Origin: Alienimonas sp043951915
Lineage (GTDB): Bacteria > Planctomycetota > Planctomycetia > Planctomycetales > Planctomycetaceae
Assembly: GCF_043951915.1 (NCBI RefSeq)
Contig: NZ_JBINJD010000001.1
Coordinates: 1-64,000, forward strand
DNA length: 64,000 nt
Reading direction: 5' to 3'
Below are positions 1 through 8,336 of this stretch, piece by piece (position 1 is the first letter of the stretch; each line of letters opens with the position of its first letter). The notes beneath the pieces are model-generated. The model was given only the letters and a program-made list of their open reading frames with translations, was not told the DNA's origin and made no database searches. The position numbers were made by a program, and so were the translations under genes.

Positions 1-101
1 CGGCCACCACACCTAGGTCTGTCCCCGGGCTCTAATCGAGGACTGTCGCGAAACCCGCGTCAGAACCTTACGGGGACGGTCCGCACCCCGCAACCTCCGA
101 A

Positions 102-350
102 GTGTCAAAATCTGTTTACAGCTCTGATCCCTCCCCCGAACGCCCCGACGGCGGAAGCTGGCCGCCCCCGGGCCGTCACTCCACCGCCCGCTTCGCGTGG
201 CACCTCGGCCGGTCCGAAAAAACCGTCCGCGACCTGCTCGAAGCGGCCGGGATTCAGTACGTTCCCTTTGGCTCCCTCCGTCTGTACGACTCGGAATCGG
301 CGTGGGCCGCCCTCTGCGAACGCGGGGGAATCTCCACCGCAAAGGAATGA
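102..350 (+). CDS. small excisionase-like DNA-binding protein
   Basis: An 82-residue protein with a GTG start that ends 6 bases before the integrase start, so the two are probably co-transcribed. Residues from about 30 to 75 read like the winged helix-turn-helix of MerR/excisionase proteins: a FAWHLGRSEKTVRDLL helix pair followed by a short strand stretch (VPFGSLRLYD). Family knowledge: small basic or HTH proteins beside a tyrosine recombinase often act as recombination directionality factors. That role is inferred here from position and fold impression. It could instead be a simple helix-turn-helix regulator of the integrase. Confidence 0.55.
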   Translation: MSKSVYSSDPSPERPDGGSWPPPGRHSTARFAWHLGRSEKTVRDLLEAAGIQYVPFGSLRLYDSESAWAALCERGGISTAKE

Positions 351-356
351 TCGGGC

Positions 357-1529
357 ATGGCCGGCAACCGGAGGCGACGCGGGGAAGGCACGCTGCAAAC
401 CCGCAAGCGGACCAATCGCAACGGGCGAAAGGTCCCTTGCGCGTGGCGCCCCCGCGTTCCCCTGGGCGGCGGCAAACATCAGTACGGGTCCTGGCACGCG
501 ACCGAGGCCGACGCCGAAGCCGAACGCCGGGCGATGCTGGCGGACCGGGATCGCGGCACGCTGGCCGCCCCGTCCGCCGTCACCGTCGGCGACATGCTCG
601 CCGAGCGGCAGGCCGGCAAAGCCCACCTCGCCGTCAACACGCTCCACCAGTACGAACTGGCGATCGCCCACCTCCGGGACCTGCACCCGATCCCGCTGTC
701 CAAGCTCACCACGAGCGCCGTCAAGGCGATGCTCGCCCGGTGGGAGAAGGACGACGTGGGCCAGCGGTTCCGCGAGGTCGGGTTCCGGCTGCTCGCCGAG
801 GCGGTCCGCGTCGGGCAGGCCCGCGGGTTCGTGACCGCCTCCCCGCTGGCGGAGGTCCCCCGGCCGAAGGCGAAGCGCCGGGACGAGGACAAGTACGACC
901 CGTTCACCGCCGACGAGATGCGGGCGATCTGCGAGGCCGCGGTCGGACTGCGGTACGCCGCCCTCTGGCCGGTCCTGTTCGCCACGGGCCTGCGGATCGG
1001 CGAAGCCCTCGGCCTGCGGCCGGAGGACGTGGATCTGACCGAACGCACGGCCCGCATCGAACAGGCGTGCAAGATGGAGCGGGGCTCCCCGGTGGTCGGC
1101 CGCCTGAAGACGAAGCGGTCCCGTCGCACGGTCCCGCTGACCGAGGCGGCGTGCGCGGCCCTGACGGACCACCTCGCCGAACGGTTGGCCGAAGGCAACG
1201 GCGGGGCGGACCTGCTGTTCTGCTCGCCGCGGGGGAGCCTCCCCCAGCACAACAACGTCCGGGCGCGATCGTGGTATCCGGCCTTGGAGCGGGCCGGCGT
1301 CCGCCCGCGGAACCCGCACCAGACCCGGCACACCTTCGCCACGCTCGCGCTCAACGCCGGCGCCCCCGTGACCGCGATCGCGGCGTGCATGGGGGACACC
1401 GTGGCGACCGTCACGCGGACGTACGCGCACGTCGTCCCCAACACCGCGAAGCTGGCGGTCGCGGCGATGGAGACGGCGATGGGCGAGGGCGGCGAACCTC
1501 ACGGCAACCGGCGGATAAGTGGCCGATAA
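357..1529 (+). CDS. tyrosine recombinase / phage-type integrase
   Basis: A 390-residue site-specific tyrosine recombinase. The N-terminal part is basic (RRRRGEGTLQTRKRTNRNGRK) and is followed by a SAM-like core-binding segment (about residues 72-160) and a catalytic domain (about 180-365). Catalytic residues are visible: Arg213 in TGLRIGEAL, a Lys in LKTKRSRR, His321/Arg324 in HQTRHTFA, and the nucleophile Tyr356 in RTYAHVVP. The gene reads toward the 3' end of tRNA-Val, which lies 46 bases downstream on the other strand. This is the usual arrangement for an element integrated in a tRNA gene. All catalytic positions are intact, so the protein looks functional. The rest of the element would lie to the left of this window. 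Confidence 0.93.
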   Translation: MAGNRRRRGEGTLQTRKRTNRNGRKVPCAWRPRVPLGGGKHQYGSWHATEADAEAERRAMLADRDRGTLAAPSAVTVGDMLAERQAGKAHLAVNTLHQYELAIAHLRDLHPIPLSKLTTSAVKAMLARWEKDDVGQRFREVGFRLLAEAVRVGQARGFVTASPLAEVPRPKAKRRDEDKYDPFTADEMRAICEAAVGLRYAALWPVLFATGLRIGEALGLRPEDVDLTERTARIEQACKMERGSPVVGRLKTKRSRRTVPLTEAACAALTDHLAERLAEGNGGADLLFCSPRGSLPQHNNVRARSWYPALERAGVRPRNPHQTRHTFATLALNAGAPVTAIAACMGDTVATVTRTYAHVVPNTAKLAVAAMETAMGEGGEPHGNRRISGR

Positions 1530-1575
1530 GTGGCTGGCGGGGCGGGGCGGTCGCGGGAAACGCTGGAAAAACAGA

Positions 1576-1649
1576 TGGGCGGTACCGGACTCGAACCGGT
1601 GACATCCTGCGTGTAAAGCAGACGCTCTAACCAACTGAGCTAACCGCCC
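1576..1649 (-). tRNA. tRNA-Val (anticodon UAC)
   Basis: Read on the minus strand, this gives a complete cloverleaf. The 7-bp acceptor stem is GGGCGGT/ACCGCCC, the D arm is GCTC...GAGC, the anticodon loop is TTTACAC with anticodon TAC, and the T arm is CCGGTTCGAGTCCGG. The discriminator base is A and no CCA is encoded. The 5' end overlaps the last 10 bases of the AAA ATPase gene. The 3' end faces the integrase, making this the probable attachment site of the element. Confidence 0.95.
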
Positions 1650-3145
1650 GCCGGCAGTTTAGCGACTCCCGCGGCGGCCACACCCGTGCGCCGCGGCGCC
1701 GTCCTTTCCGCCGAGGCGCCCGCAGCCGCTCCGCCATCCGACAGGGGCGCCGCGGCGGCGAATCGCAGTCGCAGGGCCAGGGCGCCGCAGCGCTCCTGAA
1801 ACTGGGCGCCGGTATCGCCGGCGCCGGCTTCGACGACCTCCTGCCAGCGGTCCGGATGCTCCGCGAGGATGCGGCGGGCGAGGTGGAAGCGGCCGTCCTC
1901 GTCCAGCGGGGGCAGTTCGACCACGCGGTCGATTCGACCCGGCCGCGTTGCCGTCTGGCGTGGCGAACCGAGGGCCGGGTCGAGGCGTTCGGGATGGTTC
2001 GTCGTCACCGCGATCAACAAGCCGTCCGCCCGCTGCACGCCGTCGAGGCAGTTCAGCAGACAGTCGAACGTCAGCCCGCCCTCCTTCACCGCGACGTTCT
2101 CCCGACCGTGGAAGACGGCGTCCACGTCCTCCAACAGGGCGAGGCAGGGAGCCTCCGTGAGCATCTCCGCCCAGTTCTCCCGCATCTCGTCGTTCTTGAG
2201 GCTGGCCAAGTCGTAGGCGTACACCGGCAGGTCGAGATCTTCGGCGACCGCCCGGATCAGAGCCGTTTTCCCGGTGCCGGGCGGACCGTGGAGCAGCCAG
2301 CCGCGGCGCCAGGGCAGGCCGCGGTCGCGATACCAGTGTTCGCTGGCCTTCCAGTCGCGGGCCTCGGCGATCAGACCGCGAGCCTCCGCGTTCAGGGCGA
2401 GGGGGGCGTACGGGTTGCCCTCGCCGGCGTCCCCGCCCAGCTCCTCGAAGCCCCGTCCCAGCGGGCGGTGGGCGAGGCAGGGGCGAAGGTCGGTGTGCCC
2501 GGCGGCGCCGTGGGTGCGGCGGACCTCCTTCATCACTCCGCCGCGGTCGCCGGCGGTGCCGTGGACGAACCGCACGGTGTGCCGGCGGCCCTCGGCGGCC
2601 TGATGGCGAGTCTCGAAGGCGTTGAACCGCTCGGCGGCCCGGGCCATCAGTTCGTCCGGGTCGAGGGCGCCGCGGAGGAACAGCAGGGTGAGCGGCTTTT
2701 CCTCCCAGTTGCGGCAGGTCAGGCCGTCGTGCATCTCCTCGTCCTTCGACTCCCCCCGGCAAACCCACACCGCCGTCCGCCGCCAGCCGGAGCCGCGCCA
2801 CCAAAGGCGGCCGGAGGAGGGAGTGACCTCCATCGGCACGAGCTGCACCCGCCGGACGGGCCGCACGTGCAGCATCCAGCCGAGGTAGCTTCGCGGTCCC
2901 CACCGCGAGGTGCGGAAGGAACTGCGGAGCTCCAACAGCACGGCCTCCGCCTGATAGCCCCGCACCGTCACGCTGACGATCGCGACCCGCGTGAGGTGCG
3001 TGAGGAACTCCCGCGCCTTGCCGAACGTCGCCGCGACGAGCGTCAGCGCCGCGGCCCCGCCGGCGAACTGCCAGCCGTCAACCGCCGCCAGCGGGGGAGC
3101 GGCGAGCGAGGCGACGCAGAAGAGGGAGGGGCCGAGCGACGACAT
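1640..3145 (-). CDS. BCS1-like AAA ATPase
   Basis: A 501-residue AAA-family ATPase. The N-terminus has a hydrophobic segment (about residues 20-42), followed by a BCS1-N-like region of about 180 residues. The ATPase module comes next: Walker A HGPPGTGKTALI (Lys293), Walker B CLALLEDVDAVF, sensor/arginine-finger region TTNHPERLDPAL and RPGRIDRVVELP. In mitochondria Bcs1 translocates a folded Fe-S protein. Bacterial homologues are of unknown substrate, so only ATP-driven remodelling is supported. The C-terminal ~60 residues are Ala/Arg-rich low complexity. The stop codon (TAG, 1640-1642) lies inside the tRNA-Val gene, which is unusual. The start ATG at 3145 precedes the hydrophobic segment. Confidence 0.85.
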   Translation of the reverse strand: MSSLGPSLFCVASLAAPPLAAVDGWQFAGGAAALTLVAATFGKAREFLTHLTRVAIVSVTVRGYQAEAVLLELRSSFRTSRWGPRSYLGWMLHVRPVRRVQLVPMEVTPSSGRLWWRGSGWRRTAVWVCRGESKDEEMHDGLTCRNWEEKPLTLLFLRGALDPDELMARAAERFNAFETRHQAAEGRRHTVRFVHGTAGDRGGVMKEVRRTHGAAGHTDLRPCLAHRPLGRGFEELGGDAGEGNPYAPLALNAEARGLIAEARDWKASEHWYRDRGLPWRRGWLLHGPPGTGKTALIRAVAEDLDLPVYAYDLASLKNDEMRENWAEMLTEAPCLALLEDVDAVFHGRENVAVKEGGLTFDCLLNCLDGVQRADGLLIAVTTNHPERLDPALGSPRQTATRPGRIDRVVELPPLDEDGRFHLARRILAEHPDRWQEVVEAGAGDTGAQFQERCGALALRLRFAAAAPLSDGGAAAGASAERTAPRRTGVAAAGVAKLPAGG

Positions 3146-3376
3146 AAACTTGAAGACCCCCGGCGTGCTGTGGAGGTTCGCCCGTTCGCCGTCTGCCCGT
3201 TCTCCCGATGAATATAAAAGAGGTCGGGAATGCGCCGTGGGGGCAAGCCCCCCGGCGAGAGTCGGCCTGCGCCCCCGCGGTCGCCGCCGTCTTCCTTTAT
3301 CTTATGTTCGTCGGCAATGAATGCCGCCGGGGCCATTTATGCAGCCCCGCCGTTTGGATCTTTCTAGGACGACCAC

Positions 3377-5053
3377 ATGAACGAATTCACGACGTTCCGC
3401 ACGCTTGCAACGGGGCTGACCCTCGCCGCGGCCGGCCTGCTCGCGGCGCCCGCCGCCGCCCAGCAGTCGCAGGGCCAAAGCGACTCCGGTTCCTCGGCCA
3501 ACCAGTCTTCCCAAGCGACCCTGATGTTGCAGGGACCGACTGGCAAGGACGTGCTCTCGCTGACCCGCAATCCGCCCGGCGAGGCCAGGGCGGGTCAGGA
3601 GGTCTCGTATACGATCGACGTGAAGAACGTCAGCGACTTTCCGGTTCGCGGCGTGACCGTGACGGAGTCTTTTAAAGGGGGCTTCGAGGTCGTTTCCGCC
3701 GAGCAGAAGGGCCAGAAGAAGAATAAATCTCAGAAGAATCAGAAGAAGCAGTCATCGGACAACCAGTCCGGGAAGCAGTCCGGCAATCAAAACTCCGGTC
3801 AGCAGTCTTCCCAGAACGGCGACGAGAGCGGGGACGACCGCTTTTCCGTCGACCTCGGCGCCTTGAACGCCGGCCAGACGAAGACGGTCAGCGTCACCGG
3901 CTCCGCCCCGAAGGAAGGCACCGTGCGGGCCTGTCTGTCCGCCGACTACCGGCCGACGCTGTGCACCAGCTTCGACGTGGTCGCGCCGAACCTGAAGCTC
4001 ACCCGGCAGATCCTGATCGACGCCCGTGGCGAACTGTCCGAGATGGGCATGAAGAACGCCGCCTACAACTGCGACTCCGTGGCCGTCCGCTATAGCGTGA
4101 AGAACGTCGGTTCCGGCGAGAGCCGCAGCGTGACGTTGAAGGACGACCTGCCGCAGGGGCTCGTGACGAAAGACGGCTCCAAGAACCAGATTTCCGAAGA
4201 CCTCGGGACGCTGGACGCCAACGAGACCGTGACCCGCGAATATCAGCTGACGCTCGCCGACGATCGCAACAAAGGCGGCGAGTTCACCCTCTCCGCGGCC
4301 ACCGCGAAGAGCAACACGGACACCGCCCGCAGCGGCGAGGACTCCGCCCCGCTGCGGATCCTCAAGCCGAACCTCACCCTGAACGTCGACGGTCCGCAGG
4401 AGCAGTACCTCGACCGTCCGGCCGAGTACACCGTGACCGTAACGAACGACTCCGAGGACCCGGCCGTGGACACGGAGATCAACCTGAATCCGCCGTCCGC
4501 CGCCGCGAACTTCAACATTCGGAGCCAGGACGCCGACGGCAACACGGTCGACGTCGGCACGCTGGAGGGCGGCGAGAGCCGTGAGTTCACCGTGACGATG
4601 ACCGCGACCGATCCGGCGACCGTGAAGCTCGGCGCCGAAGCGACCGCCTACTGCGTGGACGCGGTGAAGAAGACCGCCGAAACGGAGTTCAAGGGCGTCG
4701 CCGCGATCCTGATCGAGGTCGTCGATCAGGTCGACCCGGTGCCGGTGGACGAAACCACCACCTACGAAATCTACGTGAAGAACCAGGGCTCCGCCGCGGA
4801 CTCCGAGGTGCAGCTGAGCGCCACGCTGCCGGACGGCCTGGAATACGTCGAAGGCTCCGGCGACTCCAAGGTGACCGCCGAAGGCAACAAGGTGAAGTTC
4901 AAGAAGATTCCGACCGTCGCCCCCGGCGACGTCCTCTCCTGGACGGTGAAGACCAAGGCGACCGACGCCGAGAAGGTGCGGTTCCGCGTGGAACTCACCA
5001 GCGAAGCGAACAAGCGGCCCGTGTTCGAACTTGAGCCGACCACGCTCTACTGA
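3377..5053 (+). CDS. secreted DUF11-repeat (CARDB/OmcB-like) protein
   Basis: A 558-residue exported protein. Residues 1-34 form a signal peptide ending in AAPAAAQQ. Then come about four Ig-like DUF11/CARDB modules, recognisable by repeated phrases such as VSYTIDVKNVSDFPVRGVTV, VRYSVKNVGSGESRSVTL, AEYTVTVTNDSEDPAVDT and TTYEIYVKNQGSAADSEV. Between modules 1 and 2 (about residues 112-160) sits a Lys/Gln/Asn/Ser-rich low-complexity insert. A few cysteines (ACLSADYRPTLC, YNC, AYC) could form disulfides. Such repeats occur in chlamydial OmcB and in many planctomycete cell-surface proteins, suggesting a structural envelope role (inference). A strong terminator follows at 5095. Confidence 0.85.
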   Translation: MNEFTTFRTLATGLTLAAAGLLAAPAAAQQSQGQSDSGSSANQSSQATLMLQGPTGKDVLSLTRNPPGEARAGQEVSYTIDVKNVSDFPVRGVTVTESFKGGFEVVSAEQKGQKKNKSQKNQKKQSSDNQSGKQSGNQNSGQQSSQNGDESGDDRFSVDLGALNAGQTKTVSVTGSAPKEGTVRACLSADYRPTLCTSFDVVAPNLKLTRQILIDARGELSEMGMKNAAYNCDSVAVRYSVKNVGSGESRSVTLKDDLPQGLVTKDGSKNQISEDLGTLDANETVTREYQLTLADDRNKGGEFTLSAATAKSNTDTARSGEDSAPLRILKPNLTLNVDGPQEQYLDRPAEYTVTVTNDSEDPAVDTEINLNPPSAAANFNIRSQDADGNTVDVGTLEGGESREFTVTMTATDPATVKLGAEATAYCVDAVKKTAETEFKGVAAILIEVVDQVDPVPVDETTTYEIYVKNQGSAADSEVQLSATLPDGLEYVEGSGDSKVTAEGNKVKFKKIPTVAPGDVLSWTVKTKATDAEKVRFRVELTSEANKRPVFELEPTTLY

Positions 5054-5094
5054 ACTCCGCTGACGCTCGGTCGAGCAATCGACCGCTGAACGAG

Positions 5095-5126
5095 AACGGC
5101 CCGGACGTCCCCGCGTCCGGGCCGTT
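5095..5126. terminator. strong hairpin terminator
   Basis: A perfect 13-bp inverted repeat, AACGGCCCGGACG (5095-5107) with CGTCCGGGCCGTT (5114-5126) and a 6-base loop, lies 41 bases after the DUF11 gene. It also lies 29 bases beyond the stop of the minus-strand gene ending at 5156, so it can serve both convergent genes. Confidence 0.85.
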
Positions 5127-5155
5127 TCGCTACGCGCGGCATGTGCGGGAGGCGG

Positions 5156-6700
5156 TCACTGCACGCCCGGCAGGCCCCAATAGCGGGCGGCCCAGTACGC
5201 GTGCAGGAAGTCGATCCCCGCGGCCCACTTGCTCGTCGGCGGACCGGTTTGCACGAACACCTCGTTTGGGTCCGCCTTCCAAACGTAGCAGTCAAACGGC
5301 CGCTGCTCGGCAATCCAGACGTCCCCGCGGGTCCCCGCCTTTTCCGCGACGACCGCCCGGCGGGAAACGGGGAACCGCCGCAGGTGTTCGACCCCGGCCT
5401 CGATCTCCCGGCGGGCCGCTTCGAACTCCGCGTTCCGCTCCTGCGGATCGGGCAGGATCGCGGCGGCTCGGCGGCCGTCCATCAACAGTCCGCCCCACAG
5501 GAAGGCCATCATGGCGTTTCGCTCCCCCCGCACGCCCCGCATGGCGAACAACGGCGTGCGGCCCATCTCGTAGAGGAAGCGACCGTCCGCCGTCGCGTTC
5601 GCCCGGCGGGCCAGTTCCCACTCCAACAACAGGGAGGCGTAACCGGCGGTCAGGGAGTGTTGCCGGTCGTTCATCCCCTTCAGCAGGGGGCTGGCGCCGA
5701 CGCGCTGGGGCCGCACGAGTTGCGCGGGCCCCTCATAATAGACGTGGTGCTTGCTGCGCAGCTCCTCGAAGGCGTCCATCACTCGGTTTACGGCCCCCGG
5801 ATCGGCGTTCGGGGCGTGCACGCCCAGCCCGGCGCCGCCGGCGACGATCAGGTAGGCGACCTGGGCGTTGAAGGGGATCGACTGCGGTCCGATCCGCGGG
5901 GTCAGGTCGCCGTACTCCGTCCGTTTGCCGGTGCGTTCGGTCAGGTGGTAGTCGTGACGGACGAGGTGGTCGGCCATCTCCAGCGACATCCGGGCCGCCC
6001 GTCCGCGGTCCTCCGGGCCGAGAGCGTCCCCGCACAGCAGTTGGCAGACGATCAATCCAGCCGCGATGTGGTTGACTGTGCCCTTGGCGGCGTCGGAGCG
6101 GGCGAAGATCGTCTTGCCGTTCGGCGGCTCGTACCGCAGCGACAGTTCGCCGCTGGACTTGGCGGATCGCGTGTAGCACCGCGCCGGCAGGCCGGGCTGG
6201 CCGGTCACCTTCATGCCGAGTTCCAACCCGCCCAGCAGGGTGCGGACCCACTCCAACGCCTCCGGATCGCGGGTCGCGGCCCAGCGGTAGCTCATCGCGG
6301 CCAGCAACGCCCCGTTCCAGGTGAGGGTGTCCGGGCCGGCGAGGAACGCCCCGGACTGCCCCGGCTTGCTCGGCAGCAGCGCGGTCTGATGCACGATCCC
6401 CACCGGCGCCCCGGCGGGCGTCGGTTCGAACCGCTCCAGCAGATGACGGCGGATCACGAGTTCGTACACCTCCGCCTTGACGGCGAGGGGCACCTGCCGC
6501 GTCCCGCCGTACCGGGCGGTGATGGCGGCTTCGAAGGCGGCCTGAGCCTCCGCGGAGTCGTCCGCCGGGAGCGCCAGACCGTTGAGCGAACGCACGGAGG
6601 CCTCCGCGGACAGGGCCGGCGCCGCATGCTCCGGGGAGGGGGCGTCGGCCGGTTGAGCCGGCAACGCGGCGAGCAGCAAACAACTGAGCGAACCGGTCAT
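5156..6700 (-). CDS. secreted protein of unknown function
   Basis: A 514-residue protein that I do not recognise. The start was placed at ATG 6700 because a signal peptide follows directly (residues 1-19, LSCLLLAALPAQPADA); the frame upstream of it is not protein-like. The mature part is mostly helical in character with several Trp/Tyr-rich segments (LTWNGALLAAMSYRW, WAAGIDFLHAYWAARYWG). This resembles alpha/alpha-toroid glycan-active proteins in texture only, and no catalytic motif was identified. It stands alone: it converges with the DUF11 gene and is divergent from ispH, with 189 bases between the starts. Confidence 0.75.
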   Translation of the reverse strand: MTGSLSCLLLAALPAQPADAPSPEHAAPALSAEASVRSLNGLALPADDSAEAQAAFEAAITARYGGTRQVPLAVKAEVYELVIRRHLLERFEPTPAGAPVGIVHQTALLPSKPGQSGAFLAGPDTLTWNGALLAAMSYRWAATRDPEALEWVRTLLGGLELGMKVTGQPGLPARCYTRSAKSSGELSLRYEPPNGKTIFARSDAAKGTVNHIAAGLIVCQLLCGDALGPEDRGRAARMSLEMADHLVRHDYHLTERTGKRTEYGDLTPRIGPQSIPFNAQVAYLIVAGGAGLGVHAPNADPGAVNRVMDAFEELRSKHHVYYEGPAQLVRPQRVGASPLLKGMNDRQHSLTAGYASLLLEWELARRANATADGRFLYEMGRTPLFAMRGVRGERNAMMAFLWGGLLMDGRRAAAILPDPQERNAEFEAARREIEAGVEHLRRFPVSRRAVVAEKAGTRGDVWIAEQRPFDCYVWKADPNEVFVQTGPPTSKWAAGIDFLHAYWAARYWGLPGVQ

Positions 6701-6889
6701 GCCCCTTTGTAATCCGCCCTCGGCCCCGCGGGGAACCCGCGTCCCGTAGCCGACGTGGGGATCGTCCTTCCGACGGGGAACTCGTCGAACCGCCCCGCAA
6801 CGCCGCCGATCGGGTGAAGAGACGGCGACCGCCGCCGGTTCATCGGGTAGACTGCGCAGCGCCCGTTTCGCCCCCGCCGCCCGCTTTCG

Positions 6890-7900
6890 ATGCACATTCT
6901 TCTCGCCAACCCCCGCGGTTTCTGTGCCGGGGTCAACATGGCGGTGGACGCGCTGGACCTTGCCGTGGAGCGGTTCGGCAACGGCGGTCCCCGCGGCGGG
7001 GAGGGGATCTACGTCTATCACGAGATCGTCCACAACAAAGCCGTTGTGGAGCGGTTCACCGCCGTCGGCGTGACTTTTGTGGAGCGGGTTGAGGACGTGC
7101 CGGAGGGCAGCGTGCTGATGTACTCCGCCCACGGGGTGAGCCCGGCGATCCGCGAGGCGGCCAAGGCCCGGAAGCTGTTCACCATCGACGCCACCTGTCC
7201 ACTGGTCACGAAGGTGCACATCGAGGCGATCCGCTTCGCCCGGGCCGGCTACAACATCGTGCTGATCGGCCACGAGGGGCACGACGAAGTCATCGGCACC
7301 ATGGGCGAGGCCCCGGAGAGCATCACGCTGGTCGATTCGCCGGAGGAGGCGGACCGGCTGGCGTTCCCGCCGCGGGAGGACGGCTCGCCGGCCCCGCTGG
7401 CGGTGCTCACCCAGACCACGCTGTCCGTCGACGAGGCCGGCCGGGTGATGAAACGCCTCCGGGAACGGTTCCCGCACCTCGAAACGCCCCGCAAGGAGGA
7501 CATCTGCTACGCCACCACGAACCGACAGGAAGCGGTCCGCAAACTGGCGGAGCGGAGCGACCTGCTGTTAGTCCTCGGCAGCAAAAACTCCTCGAACAGC
7601 CTGCGTCTGGTGGAGATCGGCCAGGAATGCGGCATCCCCGGCCATTTGCTGGACGGGCCGGAGGAGCTGCGGGACGAATGGTTCGTCACGCCGGAGGGGG
7701 AGCCGATTGATACGGTGCTCGTCACCGCCGGCGCCAGCGCCCCGGAGCGGGTCGTCAAAGGCGTGGTCGACGCTCTACAGGAGCGTTACGGAGCGACGGC
7801 CAGCGAGGAAACGCTGCGGACGGAGCACGTCCGCTTCCCGCTGCCGAAAGAATTGCGGCCCGATACGCCGGGCAAAACGGTCGTCACCCTGCAGGCGTGA
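6890..7900 (+). CDS. ispH: 4-hydroxy-3-methylbut-2-enyl diphosphate reductase
   Basis: A 336-residue IspH (LytB), the last enzyme of the non-mevalonate (MEP) isoprenoid pathway. It reduces HMBPP to IPP and DMAPP with a [4Fe-4S] cluster. The three cluster cysteines are present at Cys12 (ANPRGFCAGV), Cys103 (DATCPLVTKVH) and Cys206 (DICYATTNRQ). Also conserved are YHEIVHN, the HEGHDE segment, TQTTLS and the GSKNSSNS loop. The length is normal for the longer LytB forms. It appears monocistronic, followed by tRNA-Ser. The ATG start at 6890 immediately precedes the conserved first strand. Confidence 0.97.
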   Translation: MHILLANPRGFCAGVNMAVDALDLAVERFGNGGPRGGEGIYVYHEIVHNKAVVERFTAVGVTFVERVEDVPEGSVLMYSAHGVSPAIREAAKARKLFTIDATCPLVTKVHIEAIRFARAGYNIVLIGHEGHDEVIGTMGEAPESITLVDSPEEADRLAFPPREDGSPAPLAVLTQTTLSVDEAGRVMKRLRERFPHLETPRKEDICYATTNRQEAVRKLAERSDLLLVLGSKNSSNSLRLVEIGQECGIPGHLLDGPEELRDEWFVTPEGEPIDTVLVTAGASAPERVVKGVVDALQERYGATASEETLRTEHVRFPLPKELRPDTPGKTVVTLQA

Positions 7901-8023
7901 GGGCGTCGCGGTCGCCGGGGGGGCGGGTTCGCTTCCGGAACGCCCCCGCGAACTTGCGGCCGCGGCCGGTGTCCGTAGGATGCCGCCCCGGCCGACGTCG
8001 CGACAGCGCGTCCGCCGCAGACC

Positions 8024-8110
8024 GGAGAGTTGCCGGAGTGGTCGATCGGGCAGGATTGCTAATCCTGTGTACCCTTCGGGGTACCGCGGGTTCGAATCCC
8101 GCACTCTCCG
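8024..8110 (+). tRNA. tRNA-Ser (anticodon GCU)
   Basis: An 87-base class II tRNA. The acceptor stem is GGAGAGT/ACTCTCC, the anticodon stem-loop is CAGGATTGCTAATCCTG (anticodon GCT), and the long variable arm is TGTACCCTTCGGGGTACC. The T arm is GCGGGTTCGAATCCCGC and the discriminator is G. No CCA is encoded. It lies between ispH and the aldehyde oxidoreductase operon. Confidence 0.96.
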
Positions 8111-8336
8111 CTTGAGTTCGACGGGCGGCGTCGGGGGAATCGGCCCCTGACGCCGCCCCGTCATTTGTCGCCCCCGCCCGGCGCCGTGCCGGAGCTTTCT
8201 TTCACCGCGGTTTGCATCTTCGAACCGGCCTCCGCTGAAACGCCCCGGCGGGCGACGGGGGCTCCCCCCCGTGCTGCCGCGGCGGCCGCGCTTCTACAAC
8301 CGTCGGCCCGCCCAGTCCCCCCCACGGGATCGGCCG

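Noticed and set aside
105..1634. Long open frame antisense to the integrase
   Set aside because: Arg/His/Gly-rich shadow typical of GC-rich DNA; the plus-strand frame has the catalytic residues of a tyrosine recombinase.
6701..7477. Upstream extension of the secreted unknown protein frame
   Set aside because: It runs antisense through ispH; the signal peptide at 6700 marks the real start.
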